Assembly (NCBI GenBank): GCA_944990035.1
Contig: CALYLX010000158.1
Coordinates: 1 to 64,000, forward strand
DNA: 64,000 nt
Direction of reading: 5' to 3'
Source: Clitopilus passeckerianus
Taxonomy: Eukaryota; Basidiomycota; Agaricomycetes; Agaricales; Entolomataceae
Part shown: in pieces, positions 1 to 9,976 of the stretch
How positions within the stretch are numbered: position 1 is the first letter of the stretch
How the letters are laid out: the number at the start of each line of letters is the position of its first letter
Notes under the pieces: generated by a model
Told to the model about the DNA's origin: nothing
The model's database searches: none
Seen by the model: the letters and a program-made list of their open reading frames with translations, nothing else
Program-made: the position numbers and the translations under genes

Positions 1-130
1 CCTTGCCTTGCGAGGGATCCATTCAAGTCAGAGTGCCGAAATGACATACACACTACTTCATCTACATGCTGCAATTTATTAGCATTACTAGCGATCACAT
101 TAAAACAGTGCAGCAAATTTGTGTGGTTTA

Positions 131-2852
131 TCACAGCATCGATTTTGCTGGTGGGCTTCTCGCCTCCCAAGTCCGCCTTGCAAGATCTCGCAGGACGTCT
201 TTCACTATCTTCCCTGTTGGCGTACGCTCTAAAAGTTCGTCAGCGCTGATGCAAGGTCCAAGAGCTACTGAACTGACCTAAGGGTTCATCGCGTATAATG
301 ATCATAACGGGTTTTGCAAAGTGTGGTAAACTGGAATAATGCCGTTAGCTTGAGCGCTTTTTGTACAGATCATTGAACATACGTCTTTGCAGCAATCGTC
401 AAAAGTTTGTCCTCCGTGAGTTGGCCACGATAGCGCGGTTTGAGGTGCACCACGGCGGCAACCTGCTCACCAAGTCGAGGGTGGGGATTCCAACTGCTGC
501 AGCTTCCAGCACACGTTCATCTGAATAGATAGCGTTTTCGACTGTGACTGAATCCTGAAAGAGTCTCCATAAGCAACGGACTGCCAAGATAGCAAATAAG
601 CTTGACTCACAATGTTTTCTCCACCGCGAATGATGATGTCCTTGACTATAGAAGAGTCATAAGCGAATTGTCAAATATATGACCATTTAGGGCGTACTTC
701 GATCTCGAATATAGACGAAACCTTCATGGTCCATGCAGGCTATATCGCCGGTCTTGTACCAACCATCCGGGGTCAAGACCTATTTATTTCACCATTGAGA
801 ATCATTACCCAGCGGAATGGAATGTTGACCACGGACCTTCTTCGTTGCTTCTGGGTCTCGCCAGTACTCCTTCATGATGTTCACCCCTTACCCAGAGCTC
901 ACCGACTTCTCCGACAGGCATGACTTTATCATCCTTGACGATGATTATTTCATTAGTGGGAGTTGGTAGTCCACTGCAATTGGGTCAGTATGTAGCAGCG
1001 CTTCCGAGCAAAGTGAACCCACCAGGTTGATGGTCGAGCTAGCAGGTCATCCCCAACTGGAGTGACAAAAATATCAGCGCACAATCCAGAATTGGGAATC
1101 TGTGAGAATCTTACTGAGACTGGTGATCAAGCCCGTTGTTTCCGTCATTCCGTAACCCTGGCTCCTAAGCATCCGTTAAGAACAGCCAAAGTTTCGAGCG
1201 AGGAGGGTGACCACGCTTACAAAGTGACGTTAGGTATTTTCGCAAGGCACCGCCAGGCAAAGACTTCGGTGTTGGAGCTCCACCGTAAGAAAGGGTTTCG
1301 AGTGGTAGATCAGACGTCCCAGATTCTGTTATATCCATCACTATGGATGGAACACTGTAGACAAACCATGAGGGCGCGATAACAACCGGTGAAATCCTGA
1401 ACTTACCCTCCGGCCGATCCAATGTTCTCTTCCTTGATTAATCTTCAGGGAGGGTGTTAGTCTCGGGGCCATGACGTTCGTTGCTGACAACACATACCGT
1501 ATCCCTGTGCAAGTTGAGTCAATGTTAGGCAGTTTTAAGGGATGAATTGGGGTCTGACGCACCTTCCGCGGGGTTCCATTTCCGCAGGAAAACCGCCTTT
1601 ATTCCAACAACGGTTGCTGCAAGCTATTACTGATGTGAGAAACACGCTCCGTGTCTTTGATACTAGCAACTATACCATTAGACATTCTGCCGTTACATGG
1701 AAGAGCGGCACTGAGAGTAAGAGTCCTTTCCGTGGTTCCGGAAGTGGAGCAGGCAGTATTGGCTCTCCACGTCTCAGGGAGCTCCTTCGAGCGGCCGCGA
1801 GTGTCTAGCAGATATCAGCGAGCTAGAAAGTGCGCTATGGCAGGGTGGACTTACATTTATTGCATTGGTAATTACCATCCTCTGACTGCTCAGCACTCCC
1901 TTCGGTCGTCCAGTAGTCCCTGTGATACTCAATGAGCCTCTGGTAGCCAAGATCATGTTCTTTTCACTTACCAGATGTGAAGAGGATCTGCGCATTATCT
2001 TCAGGCAGAATGGGCCCGGGATCTGGGACTGAGTTCGGTAACGAGGGGTTCTCCCCCATGACAGCATCCCAATTCTGCATGCGTTTCCACTGTCCTTTGC
2101 CTTCGCTAGGCCGGATGACTAGGATACCGGACACGGCGGAGCCTGACAGGATCTCATCGACAGCGGGTTCCAGCCTGCTGGCACGTTCAGAGTCGAGTAT
2201 GATCAGTTTGCAATCGGTGTAGGCCAGGCAGTGTTGAAGGGTGGGAAGGGGAAGCCAACTATTCAAGGCAAGTGTTAGGGACATGTAGGTTCCTTTATGA
2301 AGAAAGCTTTACGCGTTGACTTGAACAGAGACAGCACCAAGAAGCGCTAGTGCAGAAGTGAGAGTCAATTCCGTGTGTAGAGATCAACTGCGCTCACCAG
2401 TAGCCCAAAACGTGATCATAAACTCTGGATAGTTGCGACAACAAATGCCCACTCTATCACCTAGAAACACAATTAGAATACACCTCAATGCACACAGCTC
2501 CTTACCCACCTTTCTGTATCCCGTAAACAGCCTTGAAAACGTTGGCAGCCCTGACTGACAGCTGGAACGTTTCTCCGAAAGTCAACCTGTGGCCTTCGTA
2601 GACAAGGTATTCGCGGTTTCGGTGTTCTTGCGCAGCCCAAAGCCAGAGGACACGAAGTGAGGGCCATGCATTCTTGTAAACGCGCTGAACTCTGCCATCC
2701 ACTACCTGCTGCACAGTTTCATGAATGTTCCCGAGCTCCAAGGATGCGAGCAACTGAGAACCGAAATCAGCATCCTGGACGGCATGAGCTTTGAGAACGA
2801 GCTCGGACGGACCTTCCTCTAAAGTTCTCTGGGGCTTTGGTGGTGAAGTCAT
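131..2852 (-). CDS. AMP-dependent acyl-CoA synthetase/ligase, about 18 exons, two apparent frameshifts
   Basis: ANL-superfamily adenylating enzyme that activates a carboxylic acid with ATP and transfers it to CoA; the exact acid cannot be told. The start at 2852 opens a conserved N-terminal region, and the P-loop-like motif TSGTTGRPKGVLSSQRM is formed across an intron near 1920-1980. Later family blocks are VPLFHVT, KAVFLRKW, LSYGGAPTPKSLP, GYGMTETTG, then GWYKTGD, KDIIIRGGENI and the C-terminal PTGKIVKDVLRDL with the catalytic Lys. The stop is at 131-133. About 17 short introns are needed, and one exon (1498-1504) is only 7 nt. Two one-base deletions relative to the family break the frame, in the GGGG run at 483-486 (after AAVGIP) and the CCCC run at 884-887 (before NIMKEYW). 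Everything else is conserved, so I read this as a functional gene with consensus errors, although a recent pseudogene remains possible. The family assignment is secure; the substrate is unknown. Confidence 0.85.
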
Positions 2853-3414
2853 TTGGGGAGGTGATGAAGGTAAGAAGGCAAGTCTTCGCAGTTAGACACC
2901 TAATTTCTGGCCCGACTGAGTTGATGATCGAACTCATGGAACTAGAGACATCCCTGACATGTCAATGGGTACTGGGTAAGCCGGAGCCGGTTCAAGGGTT
3001 CATTGGAGGCTGGAGCCTGCTGCCCACACTTGAAAACAGCGAATAAGGTGCCAATAAACGGGCCGAAGCTGCGGCAAAGCGTCATGTGAACGAATATTCC
3101 GAATCTAAAATTGGATGCCCAATATACCGATTGGCAAGGAGGAGAACCTGCCTGCCTCTGCGAGATAGTATGTAGCCAGATGAGAGTTTTCTCACAATTC
3201 AATCAAAGTTCAATGGTTGTATGAATGCATTCCAACTCTGGGTTCGCGCTCTTGTTATGATCTTCGGCGTTTTTTGGCGGCAGGTCTAATCAGGAAGGTG
3301 GCTCCCACAGTAGTCGGCAATCTCCGTCGGCTTCATTTCCAAGGGTTTCGTTCAGAAATCACAGCTTCGCCCAATAATCTCTAGGACAGCCTCAGGTAAA
3401 CAAGGAAGCTCAAA
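2853..3414. other. Divergent intergenic region
   Basis: Stretch between the starts of the minus-strand acyl-CoA ligase and the plus-strand F-box gene. It must hold both promoters. I see no clear TATA box, repeat or conserved ORF. Confidence 0.5.
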
Positions 3415-5133
3415 ATGAACACCCCCGCCAAAATATCTTGCACCACATCTCCCACACAAAACCCTGCCGAGCTCCCCGCGAAGAGGTCAGACACAAAAGT
3501 TACTTGCCCGACAGAAACACTCGTCTTCACGGTTGATCATATCCCATATGACGTCTGGATCACCGTCTTCGAAGTATTCATCCTCTTAGATGACGGCGGG
3601 TGCGCCAAACTGCTAGCAGTCTGTAAATACTGGCGCAACGTCGTCAAATCTACGCCCTCGCTCTGGTCAAACGTTCCTATTCACTCCCAGGACCTCGCCT
3701 CGGAGAAATTGGAAGATCGCTTTGGCAAAATCAACGCACGCACCATTCTCGCGTTGGACGTCTCTTGCCCTCGGAGCTCTATGGCGTCCGGGTGGGTCGA
3801 CGTTAGCTGGTTACCGCAACACATCCCCAAGATCAGGTCGCTTCGTATCCAACATGGACTCAGTCTCCAGATGTTCCGCTGGCATCAGACTTTCGAGAAT
3901 CTGGGGACTCTTTCTCTGGGGTATCTATCTCGCAAGGATATGTGGGACCTCCGAGAGGCGGTCAAGACTCCAGGGAGCAATGAGTCGTGCAGGGATCTGA
4001 AAGCTCCGAACCTCCGGCGATTATCACTTCACAATGTCTCGACCCTCACACTCCTCCCGCTTCCTTGGGGCCAAATCACTTGCCTTATTCTCAAGGAAAT
4101 ACGAGACGAATTGGCTGATGATTTATACGTTTTGCTGATAGGCCAAATGGAGCAATTGAGGCATCTTGAAGCGGCTATATCATTCTGGGAGCCAGACTTT
4201 CAGTGCGACACTGTTGAAGAATGGAAGAGCCCTGAGGAGGAGATTATTCCTCTCCCCCTTGAGAACTTGGTTAGCCTTACGATCCAGTTTGGTGAATACA
4301 CCCAACGCTTCCTCGACCGACTCACTCTGCCGATGTTGGAGCATCTGAACATCACCGCGCCGAGGAACGAGGTCGACTTCTGGTTCGAACCTTTCACCAA
4401 GCTGGCTAAGCGTTCGGCGTTCCCTCTCGAGACACTCGTCATGAAAAACTCTCCTATAATCCTGGCAGATTGGAGTGAAGAGCCTGCCAAGGTCCATGTC
4501 GTCGAGTCTGTGCTTCGAGCTGCTCCCTCTCTCACTTCTGTCGTGGTTGAGAACTCGTCGCCCATCACGCTGCATCTCATCAGAGCCTTGGAGTCCCCTG
4601 ACCTTGGGCCAAACCTTCGATATCTGAAATCTGTTTGCTTGCAGAGCGAATTTGACGGGGATGCTATTGACGACATGCCGGGACCCCGTGACCGGATTCG
4701 GAGGAGGGAGGGGGTGCCCTGTGGAGATGGTGCCGACCGGGAATCCTACGATGAGGACTGCGAGGATAGCGACGAGGTCGGGCCCGATACTACCGAAGAT
4801 GAGGAAGACGAGGACAAGGAGGTCGATGAAGAAGCAGAGGCCGCCTGGCGCGAAAAGATGGAGAAGAGAATCAAGTTTGAGCTAGCAGCCGAGGCAGCTC
4901 GAGTTAAACTCCTCAATGGCTTCCTGGAAACGATGCTTGCGGCTCGAAACAAGGGAGGGCTTCGTGGTCACACGATCAACGCATCTGACCCAGCACATAT
5001 TCTATCCGCCGTTGTACGAGCAAACGAATCAGCGATGAATGTGTACACGACGAAGGACTTCGAGGAGTTTTGCGTTCGGGAAGGGGAGATTGTTCTGGAT
5101 AGCGAGGTTCAGCGGGTTCATGTTTTCTTTTGA
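3415..5133 (+). CDS. F-box/LRR-like protein with acidic C-terminal region
   Basis: Single-exon gene of 572 residues, starting at an ATG in good context (ctcaaaATGA). An F-box-like segment at about residues 42-85 has the family pattern: IPYDVWITVFEVF, then CKYWRNVV and PSLWSNV. The remainder is a leucine-rich-repeat-like array with recurrent LRRL, LRSLRI and LEHLNI blocks typical of Agaricomycete F-box proteins. Around residues 425-485 there is a strongly acidic low-complexity stretch (DEDCEDSDEV, EDEEDEDKEVDEEAEA), followed by a short helical tail. Such proteins are thought to act as substrate adaptors of SCF ubiquitin ligases via Skp1; the target is unknown. It is the first of four F-box genes in a row, but is not closely similar to the other three. 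Confidence is high that it is a gene and good that it is F-box. Confidence 0.85.
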   Translation: MNTPAKISCTTSPTQNPAELPAKRSDTKVTCPTETLVFTVDHIPYDVWITVFEVFILLDDGGCAKLLAVCKYWRNVVKSTPSLWSNVPIHSQDLASEKLEDRFGKINARTILALDVSCPRSSMASGWVDVSWLPQHIPKIRSLRIQHGLSLQMFRWHQTFENLGTLSLGYLSRKDMWDLREAVKTPGSNESCRDLKAPNLRRLSLHNVSTLTLLPLPWGQITCLILKEIRDELADDLYVLLIGQMEQLRHLEAAISFWEPDFQCDTVEEWKSPEEEIIPLPLENLVSLTIQFGEYTQRFLDRLTLPMLEHLNITAPRNEVDFWFEPFTKLAKRSAFPLETLVMKNSPIILADWSEEPAKVHVVESVLRAAPSLTSVVVENSSPITLHLIRALESPDLGPNLRYLKSVCLQSEFDGDAIDDMPGPRDRIRRREGVPCGDGADRESYDEDCEDSDEVGPDTTEDEEDEDKEVDEEAEAAWREKMEKRIKFELAAEAARVKLLNGFLETMLAARNKGGLRGHTINASDPAHILSAVVRANESAMNVYTTKDFEEFCVREGEIVLDSEVQRVHVFF

Positions 5134-5897
5134 TATATTTCTAGTACAGTCTCTCTCCTGCTAGTATTACTACCATCATGACTCTATTATTACATTGGGT
5201 TCGTTGTATATATTGTGTCTCGTGGTCCTGTCGAACTGGATGGCTTGGTCAACTGAGGAACTTTAAAGTGGCTGTACTATATTGAATGCGTAAGCCACAA
5301 GCAAACGCAAACAAAGGGGCAAATCCTGGGTTTTGGGTTTTCGACAAGTCCTTACCAAACCACAATCAAGCCCTCTAACAGCTCGGCGTCTATCATGCCC
5401 TTCAAGACGTCCTTCACGATGAGCCCAGCAGATTTTTCGAGCGGTGTAGGCCTCTGCAAGACGCACCATGTGCGGGTATTGGGGGTCTTGGAGTTGCTCG
5501 TGACGTTGCTCGAGTAATATCTCCAAATCTTCCTTTTGACTCGCATGACCCAGGCAAAAAGTGCCTCTGGCGCATATAACGAGTGCCGTCTTGACTCTGG
5601 CGAACGCGTCTGCCGTCGAACTTGCTCTCCTCGACGTCTCCTGTGCTATACCCATGCGGCGATGATGACTGTTTAGGCAGGTCAAGATCACAAGGCCATC
5701 TGCTGATAAGATATGATGTGCACCTGGCCTAAATAGGGCTATACCGTCCCTCCCAGATGGATATCGCCTTCCATCTCCTACCTCAATTCTATCCGCCTTT
5801 ACCGACGACATCCATCCACTGATCTTCCAAGATCTTCGTAAGTACTTCGAAATCTTTGTCACGCAAGCCCTGCTGACCCAGTCGATTTAACTAGATC
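5134..5897. other. Intergenic region with probable 5' UTR intron (5838-5894) of the next F-box gene
   Basis: Immediately upstream of the ATG at 5898 lies a well-formed intron: donor GTAAGT at 5838, a CTGAC branch-like site and acceptor CTAG ending at 5894. The upstream ATG-led frame stops before the donor, so this is leader sequence. A minus-strand open frame (5263-5862) overlaps it but has no family match that I can recognise. Confidence 0.5.
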
Positions 5898-7490
5898 ATG
5901 GTCAGGACGACCGATATCTCCATCGCCGCTGCTCTGCCTGCAGAGATCCTCTCAAAAGTATTTTATCACTGCATATCGTCGCCAGAATCGTCCTCAATTC
6001 CGCCACCTTCCTCGTCGACAGGCGCACCGACACCAACCGGCTCCCTCACCCCGTTGAACACTATTATCATCCCCCTCATTCTCTCTTCCATCTGCCACGC
6101 GTGGCGCCATGTCGCCCTTTCCACGCATATCCTCTGGTCCCGCCTCTTCCTGTCCATTACGCCCAATAACTCGTACCTCCTGTCCGCGCTCACCCATACC
6201 CGGTTATCGCGATCTGGCCGCCATCCATTGGACATATATCTGATATGGGAAGCGCCCCCATATGAAGAGTCACACCCCGTCCTTGAGCTCGTGCGAAGCT
6301 GTGCAGACAGATGGAGGAGCGTATTCTTGTTCATGCCGTTCGAGGCTTATAAGAGTTTAAGTGCTGTTCAAGGCCACTTGCCCATGCTTGAAGAACTTTC
6401 ACTCGGGACCGTCGACGATGGTTCGTTTGTCGCGGAGTCCTGCAGGCGCGCACCCCAGGATTCCCATGCGATGTTTTCCGATGCGCCTTCCCTCCGCGCT
6501 GTTGAATGCGTCAACTTAGACCCGAACACATTCGACCTGCCCTGGCATCAACTGACTCAGATACCCAATCTATCGCTTGGCGTATCCGATTCCTTGTCGA
6601 TCTTCCGCCGTGCCACCCTCCTTCAAAACGTCTCTCTACTCTACTGCGACGAGAATGAGAGCGATGACGACGATGAAGGTTATGGGAGCAACAAAAGTGG
6701 TTCATCACCACCTGGCACACCCACCCATTTGGTGGAGCACGAGAACCTTCGGGAGCTCTCGATTTCTATACCCAACTGGAGTGACGACGTCGATACCCGC
6801 CCCTTCTTCACCACCCTTTCCGCCCCCGGCCTGCAGAGCTTGCGGATATGCAACGTCCACCACGGTCGCTCCCTCGGATCTGCCATATCGGCTTTCCTGC
6901 TCAGGACCAATGCGTTGGAGTCACTTCACCTCAGGCAGAACGCTTTGAGTGAAGGCGAGCTCATCAGCATGGTCAAGGTCCTCCCTGAACTCAAGCAGCT
7001 TCGCATCCTACCCCTACTCCCCGAACTCCCGCTGTCCTCTACATTCTTAGAGGCGTTGACGTGGGGAGAATTGGAAGATACCCCAAAGGGTCGAGTGCTT
7101 CCGTATTTGGAAGAGCTCGAAGTGACGCTCAGCCTCACCCCTCCCTCGTCCCCCGCCACCATTGCAGGTGGGGATGATAAGCATTCTAGGGGTACCACTG
7201 CGACGGCACTCGTGCGCATGCTAGAATCCCGGGCGTTGATTCCCTTCAGGGAGTCGTCCGTGCCCCCATCCTTTGATGAAGGCATCGATGCTGTTGGGTT
7301 TGAACCGAGGCTTGCGAAGGTCACAATTCACACGACTGCTCATCGTTTGGAGGGTGATGAGGAACCCAGCGCGGCGGCGACGCCGATAGCGTTGTTCGAG
7401 GAGGACGATGAACGATCGGAAGCATTACTCGGAAGGTTGGAAGAGTTGATCGAGGGTGGAATGGTCATCAGTATCATTGCTTCACAATGA
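5898..7490 (+). CDS. F-box protein, single coding exon
   Basis: 530-residue protein. The F-box-like region is at residues 10-75: ALPAEILSKVFYHC, a disordered Ser/Pro/Thr insert (about 22-45), then ICHAWRHVALSTHILWSRL. This split arrangement, with a low-complexity insert inside the box, is seen in mushroom F-box families. The rest has LRR-like leucine periodicity (LRSLRI, LESLHLRQN, LKQLRIL), with an acidic linker DENESDDDDEGYG near residue 255. A probable intron lies in the 5' leader (5838-5894). Its presumed role is SCF substrate adaptor; the target is unknown. Confidence 0.82.
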   Translation: MVRTTDISIAAALPAEILSKVFYHCISSPESSSIPPPSSSTGAPTPTGSLTPLNTIIIPLILSSICHAWRHVALSTHILWSRLFLSITPNNSYLLSALTHTRLSRSGRHPLDIYLIWEAPPYEESHPVLELVRSCADRWRSVFLFMPFEAYKSLSAVQGHLPMLEELSLGTVDDGSFVAESCRRAPQDSHAMFSDAPSLRAVECVNLDPNTFDLPWHQLTQIPNLSLGVSDSLSIFRRATLLQNVSLLYCDENESDDDDEGYGSNKSGSSPPGTPTHLVEHENLRELSISIPNWSDDVDTRPFFTTLSAPGLQSLRICNVHHGRSLGSAISAFLLRTNALESLHLRQNALSEGELISMVKVLPELKQLRILPLLPELPLSSTFLEALTWGELEDTPKGRVLPYLEELEVTLSLTPPSSPATIAGGDDKHSRGTTATALVRMLESRALIPFRESSVPPSFDEGIDAVGFEPRLAKVTIHTTAHRLEGDEEPSAAATPIALFEEDDERSEALLGRLEELIEGGMVISIIASQ

Positions 7491-8086
7491 TTGACATCTC
7501 GCTCTTCTTCGTACTATGCCCTTCCACCACGTACTAGAACCTACATTTTTCCGTTCATACATGTGGTTTCCTTTGGCTTTCTGCTGCCACTGCCGTTGTT
7601 GTCTGTACATGCCTTCCCTTTACTTATGTATTTGACTATGCCTGTCGTTACCCTCGTTTGTACTCTTTTGCACAGGTTCTTTCTCTTCCTGAGACTCAGG
7701 CTCGGTGATGACGATAGTCGTTGTCTGTTGTCTAGTTGCTTGGCCCTTGTTAGTATTGAATTTCTTGGCCATTGCATCCTTTTTGTACGATTCTAGAGTT
7801 GTCGGTGCTGTATGATTATTCTTGCAATGCCAGGTATATTTCCTTCGTTGAGAGCTCGTTAGCACCATTGGGTAGTCAATAGTACTACCGCCTGGGCGAC
7901 GACCTCTACATCCTACACGAAAACTCCACTTACTCTCAAGAACACCAGGAACCTTAGGCTGCAAATTGTATGAAAGACTACCGCCCAATACATTCACTAA
8001 AAACCACTACTGAATTCCGTCTTGATATGAATGAGAAAGGTAAAGTGAAGGTATACAAGTGGTGGGATTGAGAAACCCTGAGTTCC
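7491..8086. other. Intergenic region between converging F-box genes
   Basis: 3' ends of two convergent genes. Open frames exist on both strands but overlap each other, have no recognisable motif and are pyrimidine-rich downstream sequence. I see no gene here. Confidence 0.5.
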
Positions 8087-9754
8087 TCATATAAACCGAA
8101 GATATATATCGACCCTATGGATGTCAGGCGACGAGAATATTGTGTTGGTGCTATCCTGGAACTCCTGATAAGAGCCTACATGTTCAGAATGGGGGATATC
8201 TTGGCCGGAGCAAGCTAGAACAATCGCGGGCTCACGGAAGGTGCGGGCTACAAAAGCTTTTTCCCGCTGGGAGTCCAGCAAGCATTGTTCCTCCAATTCC
8301 GAGCGGTAGTAAAATGCTCTGATTCCTTGGAACTGATCGGTAAAGGGAGGGAACTCGAACGCCTTGATCAGAGGCTGAATAGAGTATCGACGTGTCGTGT
8401 CAATTATTATCGTGTCCACCCCCGGAGAATGGGACAGCACCGATGCTATGACCAGGCTGGCTTCGCTTGAGGAGAGACTGGGGGCCCGGGCATCGAAGAA
8501 ACCATGATCATAACTCAATCCCACATTACCCTGCATGTCGGTGCTGGCATGCAGGCTGCTGTGCATGGATTTAAGTCGCAACGAGGAGCGCTCGGCGAAT
8601 GCTCTGAAGTTCTGGAGCCAAACACTAGGCAGGACCCGAGCCAATACAATATGCTCGAGTCGTGGAGCGGCCATAACATCGAGTAGATCTGGCGCTTCTA
8701 TGCTTCCTGAAAGGTTAAGATGGAGAAGCTTCAGCTTTGGATAATCCATTACGGGGACCTCTCTAGCGTTTAGGGCGTGCCAAGGATGGTACGATCGGGT
8801 TTCCAGGGTGAAATTCTCCAAGTTATGGCAACGGGTGCGAAAACCTGCAAGAAAGTGGCCCCAATACTCTGACCAGGATGAAGTCTTAATTTCGATTGTT
8901 GTAAGCTGCTCCCATGGCATCGGGAGACTGAATGGTGAAGGCACATATTCCAACGTTGCTTTTCGTAGGTGTGGTGCCGTGATTCTTAAGCCCGAACCCG
9001 CAGCTTCAAGAAGGTTGGTATCCTCTCCATTTGCACCGTTAATGGTAATACATTCCAGATGTGGAAATGGAATGGACCATAGCTGTGTGGGGATCCGACG
9101 ATGTATATTAAGGAATTGAATTCGCGGGATGTAATCCAGTAGCCACTTCGGCGACCTGCTACCACTGGATGGCCCGGAGAGTAGAGAAAGTGATATTTTG
9201 AGAGGGGCCGTTGTGCCTACATGGGCGAAAAGCCCTGCGTGTTCCCAATTTCCATCATTGATATGAACGTTGGTCCAAAATATCGGTGAGCCTTGTATGA
9301 GAGTCTGCCACCAGTGGCATGTGACCAAAAGGCTGAGTCTTGCATTCTTAGGATGCTCATCGACCTGGAGGACTGACTGGAAAATCTTGATCCATATATC
9401 CGCTGGAACTCGACGAGCCACGGAAACGACTGACTTGTAAGCTTGCAGGCGCTCCTTTCTGTTGTCCCGTTTGATTTTCAGTAATGATAAGTGCGATTTT
9501 AGTAGACTTATTTCATCCTCTGCATCGGTAAGTTCCCTGCTCTGCTGCTCGATCTCACGCCGAAAATGAGGCAGGTCGGACTCCAACGGTACATCGTTGG
9601 TTTTGAGGAGGTGATTGAATGCTGCGTCAATCGTGTTAATTTGGTCCGGCAAGGACTTTGCGGTGCCACGTGGATTTCAGAGCGTGGACAAGAGTTTGCT
9701 CAAGTTTTCTCTCACCTGAAGTGTCAATTCGCGTTGACATGCTTTACACTTCAT
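8087..9754 (-). CDS. F-box protein with N-terminal CxxC exon and coiled coil
   Basis: Two exons. The main reading frame has no ATG at its 5' end. The true start is the ATG at 9752-9754, giving a 39-nt exon 1 (9716-9754) that encodes MKCKACQRELTLQ, joined in phase 0 across an intron (9656-9715, GTGAGA...AAAG) to exon 2 (8087-9655). The 535-residue product then has a coiled coil (about residues 35-75), an F-box (VPADIWIKIFQSVL ... CHWWQTLIQGSPIFWTNV) and LRR-like repeats. It lies head to tail with the 9977-11603 gene, which has the same architecture, exon-1 length and CxxC start, so the two are tandem paralogs. Function is inferred as SCF substrate recognition. Confidence 0.85.
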
Positions 9755-9976
9755 GGTGGTCGGGGAGAGAAATGTGTTACTGATGAACGGCATCTGGTGA
9801 ATCCGTATCACACATTACTAACATCTTTTATCCCCTTTGATTTTAGATGTCCAGAATTTAGCACATCGACCTGATTCGTCAAATTTCTCTGAAAAGCAAT
9901 AATGTAGCGCTACATGGTGTTTAGATGGGAGTCATATGAGTTAGAGAAAGTCATGTCTATCCTAGGTCTACTAAAT

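Noticed and set aside
1651..1935. Apparent frameshift near VPLFHVT in the acyl-CoA ligase
   Set aside because: Disappears when the preceding intron (after ITNAIN) and the next one (after AECLM) are placed correctly; the exon is continuous.
4746..4952. Ser-rich minus-strand ORF
   Set aside because: Mirror of the acidic Asp/Glu-rich coding stretch of the F-box gene on the other strand.
5263..5862. 199-codon minus-strand open frame between two F-box genes
   Set aside because: Overlaps the leader intron of the next gene, lacks family similarity, has no clear splice structure, and a competing frame downstream looks equally plausible.
7541..7997. Overlapping ORFs on both strands after the second F-box gene
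   Set aside because: No motif and located in convergent 3' flanks.
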